The position numbers were made by a program, and so were the translations under genes. The notes below the pieces were generated by a model. The model was not told the DNA's origin, did no database searches, and was given only the letters and a program-made list of their open reading frames with translations. DNA of 64,000 nucleotides from assembly GCA_949752745.1 (NCBI GenBank), contig OX457031.1, positions 49,634,162-49,698,161 of the forward strand. Direction: 5' to 3'. Origin of the DNA: Protula sp. h YS-2021. Its lineage: Eukaryota > Annelida > Polychaeta > Sabellida > Serpulidae. Shown here piece by piece: positions 11,801 through 22,566 of the stretch; position 1 is the stretch's first letter; every line of letters starts with the position of its first letter.

Positions 11801-14800
11801 AAGGATGTTCAATTTCTTTATTTAAGTGCAGAAGGATCTTAACAAGACTTAATGGATGGCGAATTGCACTCTTGAGAATTCTCTGTCGTCTTTTCAGAGA
11901 AGTTGGCATATTTTATCAATACATGGAAGAGGACAGAACAGAAATACAACTCGGCTGTGTATTCACAGAGTTTAGAGAAAAGTAAGAAAACACACACAAA
12001 GTAAAACAAGTGAGCAATAGATTTTTAAAAAAATTTCTTTGCTGATTATTTAGTGCTTAACAATTATCTCGTGTTCTTCAACGGAGTTACAGAAAGGTAA
12101 GATTCTGGATAAGAGCCCCTCTGAAGTAAAGCTGCCTCTGAAACAGATATCGATTTTGACCTGCAAAACTTTAATCGATTACCAATAACAATGAGGCCAT
12201 GTAAATTAAGACCACATCTAAACTAATGCCAAAGAGTACTTTTTCGTTGAAAAATTGAAGAAAAAATCTATACAAAGCTATTGAAATATATAAACTTCTT
12301 GCACGCATATTTTCATATATTCATTCCGTTTGTATGTTTAACGTTCATTAGTCTCATAAAGCAGTGCAAAAGCAAACATGTGAAAGCGATTCATATCTTG
12401 TTAGAAATTTTCTTTGCTGCAATTCAAATGACTTTCCTATATGAAAGAATAGGCTGCGACTCTCATCGTAGATAACCTGATGCAGGCAAGCCTTTTTATT
12501 AGGTAGGCAAAACGATAACCAAACATATAATATATTTCTAGTTTTTATATTTTTGAGCTTTTAGTATAATATAAGCACTGATAACACACTTGAATTTTTT
12601 AATGCCCCTTCCATTTAATTGTCCATTTAATCAACAAATCAATTAAGAAATTAATGTGATTGTTAACCTAAAATGATGCAGCAAAGAAATTTATTTTAGA
12701 TCCACTAACTTTCTAAATTAATTGATTTTCTTTAAAATTAATAGGACAACAAATTTTTTTGATGGAAAAACTTCAATGCTAAATCAGTTATATGCCACAA
12801 ATTATGTTGTGACTTGTGGTGCTCCACTTATGCCCGAGGGCCATACCGGCAAAGATCACAACCCGAGTAGACCCTTTATGTAGGCACTGTGTAGAAGCTT
12901 ACGTCATTGATAACAGTCTGTTCAGGGACACAATTTCTGAAATACCAATTATTTGTCTTTACGTAAGACTCCAACTTGCTAGCAAAATCCTGAACAAGAC
13001 GATGACCCAGTTTGTGATACGAATTTCAGGTAAAATTCACGAAATTTCTCAAGCTAGAAATATGCATAGTGGAGGAAAATAGCACTTCAGCCAATGACAG
13101 CAAAAATATAAAAGATCAAGATGGAGTCATATCTAAAAAGTGTACCTTTCTCCCGAATACTTACATCTTTTTTATCTCAGGTAATATATAGTAACACACA
13201 GTAACAATATTGTAAACATAGGTAATGTATTTCGAATTAGTAACGAAACAGATGTTCTGTCATGTTCAACAAAATTTGTGTCCTACGAAATACGTGTCAA
13301 TCAATTGATAACACTGATTTTCTGATGTTAGCCATTTTTACATGGTGTAATGTTGCATTTCTATATCCGTTTTTTTGTTGGGCAATTGCAACATGCCTTA
13401 TGTTAGAGCCGTATACAAGATTTTAACTTTATGAAAAATATAGTTTATTTGCACTATCGGCATACAGCAAAAACTTACTTTGAAATCTGGTTTTGTTGAT
13501 TGACTGCCTCCTTAAGCTCTATTTTAAATCAATGATATCAGTCAGATATGCAGGAGTTTGTGAGCATAGAACTATTGCACTTAAGGCTCAAAGCCGAGTA
13601 AGTGCAAAACAGTTGCTGTTTGTCAGAAGTCAACTTTGAAGCATTCAACTCGTTTGTAATTACTTTCCTCAAGGCAAAATGCAGCAATGCAATGGATATA
13701 ACCTTTCTACGAAAGAGCGGTTCTGGTCCCCAAAAAATTGTATTCTAAATTGAACTTCATGTTCATAGAGACTACATAATAACACATTAGCAAAATACTT
13801 GTGTCAGGTTTCTTCAAAGGTGTGTTTTATTCTTTAGATGAGTACTGTACTGCTGAAGCAGATCCCTATACCTTGGAAGATATCTTCGAAGATGCGTTTT
13901 CATGGTCATCACAGTATCGCCCCATGAGTGCGAACTCTTCTTGCCACATCCTTTTCCTTGAGCCCACAAGCTCCCCAGATCACTTCCACATCTTTACGAA
14001 CATTACCCCTTTTTCAAGTCATTAACTAAACAATTTGAGAATAGAAACTCTATTTAAATATTTATTACCTTTGGAATTTGTTTTTCTAACATCAGACAAA
14101 CTTTCAGTTATTGAATGCGATTTTCTGTTGTGTAATTATGCACTTATACCACATGAGAGCATCTCGTTCCTGGGGCATGTCTATAAATTTGTTGATCAAA
14201 GGTCGTTGCTTAGTGACTTTGCCCGTAGTCAATAACGTAGCTCAAGTTCATACTCAAAATTGGTTTGAAACTTGAGTTTCAAACTCACTTGCTCAAAATA
14301 ACAGTTTGAGCTGTTCCACGCGAAAATCTTTGTTGCGTGTAGGCAGATAACTGGCGAAATATCTGTTGGCATAATATGAATTAATGGAATAAGTGCTTCA
14401 AACCGAACACTAATTTATATTTCAAGTTCTAATTCAATAAGAAATTTTGAATTTAAGGTTTAGCGGTTATTCTCTCCTTCTCTAACAACTTCACATAACT
14501 GTAAAATTGAGTTTCTTAATATAACCCGTGCTTGTGCTTGTGCTTGGAATAAATATGATATATTGTTACAACTTTGTACCCTAAAGATGTCTTGCATTCC
14601 GTTTCTTTTAGAAACTCAAATATTTAGTGAACACAAGTCCCTCTGACGTAAGAATGTAAATTTTAGCAAAAAAGGCAACACGCAGAAAATGAGTTCCATT
14701 AAGTTGTCAAACAAAATCCTCATAAAACGCCTGCCATTAGCGAGAGCTCTTCCGAGAAAGGTAATTTTAGTATTTACTGGACAAGATTTCTAGATTTAAA

Positions 14801-15078
14801 GCGCCGTTAACCGGAAAGTTTTCACAACATAAAAGCGCGTCATTCTTGTAAATAACTTTCAACTTCTGTTTTTATGTAATCAGACCCATTCAAAGAAGTC
14901 ATTAAAAAGCACGGCAAGGTAAGATAACTTGAATAACATAGGAAGTGACTGGATTGCAGTGAGGTGGCCTACTCCATAAGTAGTAGAGCTTTCGCCTTTT
15001 GCAAGGAAGTTTCATAAATAGATAATTTCGACTGATAGCTTTTTCCTTAAAGCTCAACGCAGCATTTTAAATGTATTA
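8801..15078. other. Intron 1 of the Reeler/DOMON gene, left part: AT-rich, no clear features
   Basis: About 6.3 kb of AT-rich sequence with scattered short open frames, none with recognisable domains or convincing splice signals. A slightly GC-richer open stretch at about 13840-14025 (+) was considered and not accepted as an exon. Confidence 0.4.
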
Positions 15079-15602
15079 TTAACACTTGACAAGCCTTTGG
15101 CTTTCAAGGGTTATATGAATTTGTGCGAGCAAAATTCGTCCTTTTTTCTTCTTGACAGTTTTTCCGATTTTTTGTGTCTTCTTCTTCTCTGACACTATGG
15201 GCCCTACGAATATGAAACTTGGGACTTATGAAGAGCTTGATCTGAACATGTGCATGTCACTTTCTATTTTTGTCTTCGATTTCGTTTTCTTTGTTAAAAC
15301 GCCATGTGAAAAGAGTGTATTTTTTGCAAATAAATGCGTGGCATTTAACGACAGCACCGAATACACATTTGTTCAGTGAGCTTTGTGCGAGCTCTCACTG
15401 CGTGAATAGATAACAAGTCGTATGCCTGATCAGTCAATAAAACTTTAAGTAAACAACAACCAAACACTACTCGGCTTACAAGACGTATTCAAGCTGTGTT
15501 GTTTGCAATATATTATTCAAGAAATAACTTATTGAAGGACATATTTTTGCGTTTTAATTTTTGTCAAGTGTTTAACATTTAGCTAGCGGAATGAGCTTCT
15601 AG
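15079..15602 (+). mobile_element. Helitron2/HINE-like non-autonomous element, copy 1
   Basis: Starts TTAACACTTGACAAGCC. The inverse, TTGTCAAGTGTTTAA, lies at 15561-15575, before rather than at the 3' end. It is followed by a hairpin (CATTTAG-loop-CGGAATG, imperfect) and then CTAG|T. Such asymmetric inverted repeats plus a 3' hairpin are the hallmark of Helentron/Helitron2-associated elements. A second copy is at 52485-53004. It holds an open frame of 60 codons (15197-15379). Confidence 0.7.
15197..15379 (+). CDS. Small conserved ORF inside HINE copy 1, unknown function
   Basis: Sixty codons starting MGPTNMKLGTYEELDLNMCM, with a hydrophobic segment of about 15 residues in the middle (SIFVFDFVFFV). 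The equivalent frame in the 52.5-kb copy is also open; an in-frame 3-base indel removes one residue and several base changes are synonymous. No family recognised. It may be a chance frame in a young repeat; real translation is unproven. Confidence 0.25.
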   Translation: MGPTNMKLGTYEELDLNMCMSLSIFVFDFVFFVKTPCEKSVFFANKCVAFNDSTEYTFVQ

Positions 15603-15622
15603 TTATATTCACAACTTTTAGT

Positions 15623-16200
15623 AACTCGTGCTTAAACATAAGCAATTCGGCACAAATGACCAAAGCATAGAAGCTCCATGTTATCATTTGCTAAATTAAC
15701 ATAATTCTAATTAACACAATACTAACATCAAATGGCTTATTTTTGTTTTGCTATAATTATTTGTATATTATTTTATGAAAACAAATTAATTATTTGCAAT
15801 TGTCAAGTAATGTGATAAAGTTGCTGCAGGGCTTGAAATATGCCTTCAAGTATAAATCATTATTATTCGTTTAATTACAATTGCTTTTCCTATTCAAGCA
15901 GTGGTAATAGGAACTCGTGCTTAAACATAAGCAATTCGGCACAAATGACCAAAGCATAGAAGCTCCATGTTATCATTTGCTAAATTAACATAATTCTAAT
16001 TAACACAATACTAACATCAAATGGCTTATTTTTGTTTTGTTATAATTATTTGTATATTATTTTATGAAAACAAATTAATTATTTGCAATTGTCAAGTAAT
16101 GTGATAAAGTTGCTGCAGGGCTTAAAATATGCCTTCAAGTATAAATCATTATTATTCGTTTAATTACAATTGCTTTTCCTATTCAAGCAGTGGTAATATT
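15623..16200. repeat. Tandem segmental duplication, period 289 bp
   Basis: Two nearly identical copies, AACTCGTGCTTAAACATAAG...CAAGCAGTGGTAATA, at 15623-15911 and 15912-16200. Only about two mismatches were seen by eye (GCTATAATT/GTTATAATT and GGCTTGAAA/GGCTTAAAA). The duplication starts some 20 bp after the 3' end of HINE copy 1. Confidence 0.9.
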
Positions 16201-17149
16201 AACAATAAACATATTACAAGTAAGGAATAAGCAAAAAATGTAAGATTTTAGACTATCCTCTGAAATGGTTGTTTTGTTCCGTAGACAAAATTTGTAAGCT
16301 TTGCAAAATTTACAAACTAAACAAATTTATACTCTTTTGCACATATAGCCATTCACGAATATCATGTCTTCATGGGTTGCTGGCATTAGTATACCCCAGA
16401 ATCCCGGAATTAAGAAGACATGTGACTAAGCACACCTGTGATCGGAGTGACCTTGGTGTATACAAGAACCCTAGAATTGAGATCGCCCATTGGGCTGGCC
16501 TTATTTCCGGCGCTATTATGGCAGTGGCTTTAAATGGCTTCAGTAAAATTGCGTTATTTATAGGGAAGTCTTAATTTTGGGTGTGGATTTAATGCCGGGC
16601 TTCTCGTGAACCGTAGAGGTTAAGATAGAAACTGTGCGTCACAACAAAATCCAGTTATTTCGTTTTCGTTTTCGTTCGTTACGGTAAAGTGAACTTGCTC
16701 AGTGACTATGCCACATTTTAGATAGATGTTCGGAAGACGTCGCAATTTGCCTTCGGAACGTCGGTATTTTGTTGTTTTTAAAGTCAGAACAAATTCTGTC
16801 TGTATGAAGTCTTTTTTTTAAATTTTGTGACAAAGACGTTGAATAGATGTCTAAGAAAATGGTGGTGTGGTCGTGACCAGACAATAGTCTACACAAACGA
16901 GCAATGGACAGACATCAATGTTCACTGGATGTGTGTTTGCCTGATCAAATTAACTTTTGACTCTTGCCTCTTTGGAATAGTAAAAAATCTCAATCTAAAA
17001 GATGCTAAGCACGTTCTGAAAGTCATAGACTGTCGCATGTGAGAAATCTATGAATCTTTTCGGTCTATTTTATTCATATTTCATGTTTGACTAAATTGAT
17101 AAATTGCAGAGTACGTTATTGTATGTGGCCCATTAAAACTTAGTTACAC
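16201..17149. other. Intronic sequence without recognised features
   Basis: Open frames at 16269-16574 (+) and 16827-17042 (+) have no recognisable domain and no convincing splice context. Confidence 0.35.
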
Positions 17150-18285
17150 CTGAAATGATGGGAGATTGTGTACTGATTTGTATGCGATTTGTCTCGCTGC
17201 TGATCATGCCTGAAATTATGGAGGCTTGCGCACTGACTTTCGGTGTCGTTCATCTTGCTGATCGCCATGCCTGGAAACTTGTGTACAGATTTAGTGTGTC
17301 CCTTGTCTGGCTGCTGGGATGCCTGGAGTGATTGAATCTTACGTACCGATTTGCTGTGTAGCTTATTTGGCTGCTGGTCATGTCTTAAGTGATGGAGTCT
17401 TGTGTTTACTGATATGGAGTGTCTTGTCTAGCTGCTGTTCATGCCTGAAGCTACGAAATATTACGTGTTGGTTTGTGTGTTGCTCGTCTTGCTGCTTGTC
17501 GTGCCTGGCGTGATGGGGATTTGTGTATTGATTTTGGTGTGTTGCTTCTTTCGATGCGGGTCATACGAGAAGTAAAGGGTGTGGTATGTGTCGCTGCAGG
17601 TCATGCCTGTTGTAGTGGATAGGGTGCTCATTTGTACGTTGCTTGTCCCGCTGCTGGTCAGTCCTGTGGTGATTGAGGCGTGGTTACTGATTTTTGGTGG
17701 CTGGTTGTTTGGCTTCTGGCATGCCTGAAGTCACGTAGTCTTATGTACTGATCTATGCGTTGCATGTATGAATGCTGGTCATGCCTGAGGTAATGGAGTG
17801 TTTTGTATTGGTTCACGTGTCGCTTCTACCGTTGCTGGCAATGCTGAAGTGATCGAGGTTTGTGAACTTGATTTTGGGGAGTGGCTTATCTCACTGCTGT
17901 TCATGCCTTAAGTGATGTGGATATGTATGCTGATTCACGCATTGCTTGCCTGATTGCTGGTCCTGTCCGAAGTGTTGGAGAAGTTGGAGGAGTGTGTCTT
18001 GATTTACGTGTTGCTCTTCCTGCTCCTAGCCATGCCTGGAGTGATGGAGGACTGTGCACCGATCTGGTGTGTGGTGTGTCTTTCTTTTGGTCTTGTTGAA
18101 GTGATGGAGGAGTGTGTGTTGATTCGTGCCATGCACGTCTTGCTCCTAGCCATGGCTGAAGCAATAGGGGCTTTTGTACTGACGTATGCGTTGCTTGTCT
18201 CGCTACTGGTTATGCTTTGAGCGACTGAGGCTTGTCTGCTTGTTTCTGCATGGCTTGTCTTGTTGCTATTCCCATCATATATCAT
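17150..18285. repeat. Diverged minisatellite, about 19 units of roughly 60 bp
   Basis: Repeated pattern GCTGCTGGTCATGCCTGAAG, then TGATGGAG-TTGTGTACTGATT and GTGTTGCTTGTCT, throughout. Units differ strongly and vary in length, so the array is old. The open frames on both strands at 17.9-18.3 kb are by-products. Confidence 0.85.
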
Positions 18286-19068
18286 TTAGATGTGACAGTC
18301 ACTGTCCATGAAAAAGCCAAAAATGAACTGCTGAAATAAATGTCGAATGACAGAGTTCGGGGGAATGACATGACTGTCCTGATTTGGTGGGGATTAAATT
18401 TATCAAAATTTACTGTAGATAGATTTCTGTGCTGTTAAATCACATATCGGTGTTTTGTCAATAGAGATAGCAGTACATTATAATCCACGATTGCACTGTG
18501 ATGTGTGGGCTACAATGCAATATTATTTGAGAAAATGAGAGGAGAAAATAATGTACTGTTACTTAATCCTCTTAATCTCACGTTTCTTGCAGTCACTGCT
18601 ACGCAGAGCCTAGAAAAAAATAAATAATTGAATTATTCCTTATCCATGACAGGGTAAAGAAGAGCGCAAATAAAAATACAGCCAAAATTACAGAACGTGG
18701 CCAGATATAAAAAGCTTATAACAGAACAAAAATCAACCGAGTGCAAAAATGAACATAGAAAAAATAGAGCAATCATCGATCTTAACTATGTCACGTCCCA
18801 CACGAGACAGACCTTACAATTTTGGATGCACTGCTTGCTCATGGATAAAGCATGATATGTCGTATATTTTTTATAAAGGACTTAACCATACTTCGGCAAA
18901 ATCTTCGGCTTCAGCCTGGGCATTGTTAGAACAATATATTAAAAGGCCTGTTTGGCTTATGACAGATTATATCTTTGAGTTGTTCGTTGATACCTGCTAT
19001 ATTTACCTTACTCAAGTAAATGGTTAGTTATGAACCACATAATACCAACTGGTGTACTAATAATACTT
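18286..19068. other. Intronic sequence left of the DIRS element
   Basis: AT-rich. A 92-codon open frame at 18749-19027 (+) has no recognised domain and ends 40 bp before the retrotransposon boundary. Confidence 0.35.
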
Positions 19069-19099
19069 TTTTACTTCGCAAAAGCTTTGAATTCGCTTA

Positions 19100-19266
19100 T
19101 CTCCACTTTTAGATGGGTTTCCCTTCAGGATAAATCCTTTCACGCAAATAAATACAAACTTTTTGTGCCTGCAGAATAGCCTATCCCGCCATCCACCCAT
19201 CAACCAATCAAAATGAGGGAATCCTCTGGTATTTCGTCATGATTGACAATGGGCATTCCCTTTAAG
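19100..19266 (+). repeat. DIRS left inverted terminal repeat
   Basis: Begins TCTCCACTTTTAGATGGGTT and ends GCATTCCCTTTAAG. Identical to the reverse complement of 26919-27085. The 31 bp outside it (19069-19099) form the left tip, found inverted in the internal complementary region. Confidence 0.95.
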
Positions 19267-19287
19267 CGTGTGTTTGAAAACACACGC
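19266..19287 (+). other. Perfect hairpin just inside the DIRS left repeat
   Basis: GCGTGTGTTT and AAACACACGC form a perfect 10-bp stem with a 2-base loop, starting at the last base of the inverted repeat. It has no counterpart inside the right repeat. Confidence 0.8.
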
Positions 19288-19894
19288 CATTCTGTGTGCT
19301 CCGCGAAGTTTTTCGTTGGGGAACTAGTGGAAAGGTGCGGTTCTGCCTTTTATTTAGTTTATTTAGCTAATAATGGACTTCTTTATCATTCTGTGGAAGT
19401 TGGATAAATTTGGTTCAGTTTCGAGGCAAATATAGCACTTGTACTTCGGTCGGGCAGAATTTGAGTTTGCACGCAGCGGCGACACGTCGATAGTCCCGAG
19501 AAGTGCGCCTCTTTTTCTCCACTAGAAGACTGTAGGATCGAGTGACTACGTCCACTGGTTCGAACACACACCCTCAGGAGTTGTTTCGAGTCTTTGCAGT
19601 CCTCATTGCCTGCTTAGACTCTAAGCGTTTACGGCTTACCGTGCCATAGCAGAAATGGCCGGCTTTTGCCATTGCTTACACTCCAATAAGGACTCGTTCT
19701 TTCTTGTATCTGCAAGCTCTGCAAGATAGAATTTCGTCCGGGCGAAAAAAGCTGTTTTGAGACGTCTTTCTGAGCGTGTGGCACCCCTGGGACCACGCGT
19801 CCGTTAGGGGTCTAAAACAGACATAGTCCCTCCGTAGGCCCCATGTAGGGTCCTTAGCAACAGCCCTTGTGACCGCAGGGACCGTAGTTCCATG

Positions 19895-20130
19895 TATTCC
19901 CAGACTGGTGATTACAGGCTTACGGGACGTCCCATGCCTTTGCATGGGACCATGTTCCCATGGGTCACATGGAGCTATGGATCTCACGGGAACATGGGTC
20001 CGTAAGGTACCTTGGGACTATGGGTCATGATCCCATAGGGGCACAGGGCTCTTATGGGAACATGGTCTCATATGGGAGCATGGGACTTTGGGGTCCATGG
20101 GAATATGGGCCCATAGCGTCACATGTCCCA
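19895..20130 (+). promoter_or_regulatory. CATGGGA-motif cluster in the DIRS 5' leader
   Basis: More than a dozen copies of CATGGG, CCCATG or TATGGG in both orientations, about every 12-20 bp, between the left repeat and ORF1. Similar motifs recur in the 3' non-coding region (25998-26095 and 26505-26560). Possible protein-binding array or RNA structure; function unknown. Confidence 0.5.
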
Positions 20131-20313
20131 GAAATACGGGTTTTTCGCCCTTATTCATCATAACTATCAACATTTTGATTATTTTAGATGATATATTTCA
20201 ATAGGAAGTACTGCATATCACTGGGAACGATAGCCTAAACGTTATTCTATCTGTTGCCTTGTGTTTTCTGATACAGTCTCTTATGGTCTCTTCGTTCTGC
20301 TTACTTTTCAGAC

Positions 20314-22566
20314 ATGACAGAGGCTACCCTACGGTCACACAAGAAGGAGTTGCCGTGTTCACACCCGCCTACCTTACTCAATCCCCATACAGTGTGCGAT
20401 CGCTGCAGGCGAGATCGGGGCCTGGCGTTGTGTGTTGAAACGAATACCTGCCCTGAGTGTGAACAGTTAACCCACAGAGAGTGGCGAGCAATTTACAGAA
20501 ACAGGGCAAAGAACGATCGTAGAAGGAGCAGACGCAAAGCCCCCTCCCTGTTTCTCTCACCGGACTATACCTCCAGCCCAATGGAAAAGGCGAGTTCAGT
20601 AATCCTTCAACAGGTATCGACGCCCATCCGTTTGGATACCGGTGCAGAGTCGGATACAGCGGGCACAAAGCGCAAGCGTAAAAAGTCAAAGACGTCCAGA
20701 GCCTTTTCGGAAACAGTGGCGGAACTGGACATATTAGGTGGCGATGAACGCGCGGCTTTACGTAACGCCTGGTCCGCGGACCGACAAGGTTCGGGGAAGG
20801 AAGGGTTAGGTTCCGACAAAAAACTTTACCCTGCGGAAGGACAAGTAACGGTTGTGCATACTGCCACAGGCTCTGCCTTCACGTCTACTCCGGGTCAACT
20901 GGGCATACCAGCACCAGAGGATTTGTTCCCCCAGCTAGATCCACCAACTGTACCCCCCTCCACGGGTGACTCAATGGGCTTGTCGGCGATACTGGCTTTA
21001 CAGACTCAACTTCAACGCCAGATCCAGGACTTGCAATGCTCAATTAAGGAGCAAGAGGCAAAGGGGACCCCCAGCAGGAAGCGTACACCTTCGGCCACGG
21101 TCTCTCGGCCTCCACCGGAATTGATTCCCTTAACGTCCACGTCCCACGAAACCCCCGCCATGGGTACAGTCAGGGACCGTGAGATGGAGGACCCCAGTGA
21201 GGAGGACTCTTCGGGTATTCCACCGTCGGGGCAGGCTTCCAATCTGGTGGGAGAAGAGGACGACGACCTACTTCAAGCTCACACCTCCCCCATAACATCT
21301 ATTCCCTCTAACAGAGAGAGGGAGATCTATACACCCTCGGGGGAAGTACTCACCCAACATCCCATGAACGCTCTGCGACAGGGTGAAGAGGAGCAGGAAG
21401 GGGAAGAGTCCGAAGAGGAAGAGACCGGAGAAGTGCCCCAAGAGCTCTCAGCACCGACTCAATTCCACTTACCCCTACGGGAAATGGACTCTATACGTTC
21501 CCCAGGTCGTGGTCAACGTCTATGGCACGACCCAGCGGCAGCAGGCCGTCGCCCGATCAGGACCCCGTCTCCTCCCGATCTCTCATCGCCAGCGGAAGAG
21601 GGAGCTCCCTCTGTGACGTCATCGTCCCTAGCTCCGGAAGATGTCCCGTTTAGAGATGCCATACAGGAAATAGCCCGCCTCGCTAACGTTACCTGTGGCA
21701 CCCCATGTCTGGAAAGGGATGACCCCCCCCCCCCCCCCATTAGGATGACATCCCAGACGTCTCTGCCCCACCACGATTCATTTATTGCCTTATCCACGAG
21801 TGAGGGCATCGCGAACGCAGTGGTAGTACGGTCAAACGAGTTCAAAAAGATGGATGCCAGTGAGGGCCGCACATTATCGCGATTTCATGCCTCAAAGCAC
21901 TGCTCTGTGCGTCCCGGCCCATATCGTACCTCGGACGATCAGATACCGATGGAGTCACTGGATCAACCATCCAAGAGAACAGTGTGGATGCCATCATTTC
22001 GTGCGGATTCAGACATTCCGTTAGTAGAAAAAGACGCCAGGAACATTGAGTCGTCGGCCCGTCAAGTTTTAAACATTATGTCCTTTCAGGACCACACTCT
22101 GAAAGCACTACGGGCGAGATGGGATGATCTGCGGCTCAATGACCCAGTGTCTTCTAAACTTTTGGAATGCCTATCTCTGGCCACCCGTGATGTCGTTAAA
22201 ATCTCTACCTTCCTAATGACGTCAATGGTATATTTAAGACGGGACGCCTTCCTCCAGCATTGCTGGTCAAGCGTCAAAGGACTTCGTGACTTAAGACATA
22301 CTCCCATCCTGGGCGAGAAAGAACTGTTCCCCCCAGCAGAGGTGGAGAGAGTAAACCAAGAGAGCCGTTCGTTGTCGCAAGACTTCGCCTTGATGTCAAG
22401 GATGTCGCGTGCCTCGTTCCGCCAACCAGCAAAGCGCAAGAAGCAACGACAGTCCTCTACGGATCACCCCCGACCCAACTCCCAGGTGCAGTCCCCTCCG
22501 CCGAAGAGGCCCAAGCATTCGGGAGACAACAAGCCAGAGGGTCAGCATACCCAGCAGCACAGGTAG
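20314..22566 (+). CDS. DIRS ORF1, gag-like protein
   Basis: 750 codons, intact. The N-terminus has a zinc-binding-like motif (C28-x2-C31 ... C46-x2-C49) followed by a basic patch (RNRAKNDRRRSRRKAP). The middle is acidic, Ser/Pro-rich and low-complexity, including a Glu-rich run near residue 355 and a poly-Pro stretch encoded by 16 consecutive C bases (21723-21738). The last third is better ordered, and the C-terminus is strongly basic (AKRKKQRQSS, PPKRPKHSG), suiting nucleic-acid binding or nuclear entry. In DIRS elements ORF1 is the presumed structural protein. It overlaps the RT frame by 158 nt. The length of the C run makes this reading frame vulnerable to slippage or assembly error. Confidence 0.85.
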   Translation: MTEATLRSHKKELPCSHPPTLLNPHTVCDRCRRDRGLALCVETNTCPECEQLTHREWRAIYRNRAKNDRRRSRRKAPSLFLSPDYTSSPMEKASSVILQQVSTPIRLDTGAESDTAGTKRKRKKSKTSRAFSETVAELDILGGDERAALRNAWSADRQGSGKEGLGSDKKLYPAEGQVTVVHTATGSAFTSTPGQLGIPAPEDLFPQLDPPTVPPSTGDSMGLSAILALQTQLQRQIQDLQCSIKEQEAKGTPSRKRTPSATVSRPPPELIPLTSTSHETPAMGTVRDREMEDPSEEDSSGIPPSGQASNLVGEEDDDLLQAHTSPITSIPSNREREIYTPSGEVLTQHPMNALRQGEEEQEGEESEEEETGEVPQELSAPTQFHLPLREMDSIRSPGRGQRLWHDPAAAGRRPIRTPSPPDLSSPAEEGAPSVTSSSLAPEDVPFRDAIQEIARLANVTCGTPCLERDDPPPPPIRMTSQTSLPHHDSFIALSTSEGIANAVVVRSNEFKKMDASEGRTLSRFHASKHCSVRPGPYRTSDDQIPMESLDQPSKRTVWMPSFRADSDIPLVEKDARNIESSARQVLNIMSFQDHTLKALRARWDDLRLNDPVSSKLLECLSLATRDVVKISTFLMTSMVYLRRDAFLQHCWSSVKGLRDLRHTPILGEKELFPPAEVERVNQESRSLSQDFALMSRMSRASFRQPAKRKKQRQSSTDHPRPNSQVQSPPPKRPKHSGDNKPEGQHTQQHR

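Noticed and set aside
13801..14025. Frame with DPYTLEDIFEDAFSW, faintly like the start of a dipeptidyl-peptidase 4-type propeller exon
   Set aside because: Similarity is short, no convincing donor follows, and no neighbouring exons were found.
14960..15010. tRNA-like or SINE-like box (GTGGCCTACT...AGTAGAGC)
   Set aside because: No matching B box or cloverleaf could be formed.
17881..18285. Open frames on both strands at 17.9-18.3 kb
   Set aside because: Generated by the diverged 60-bp minisatellite.
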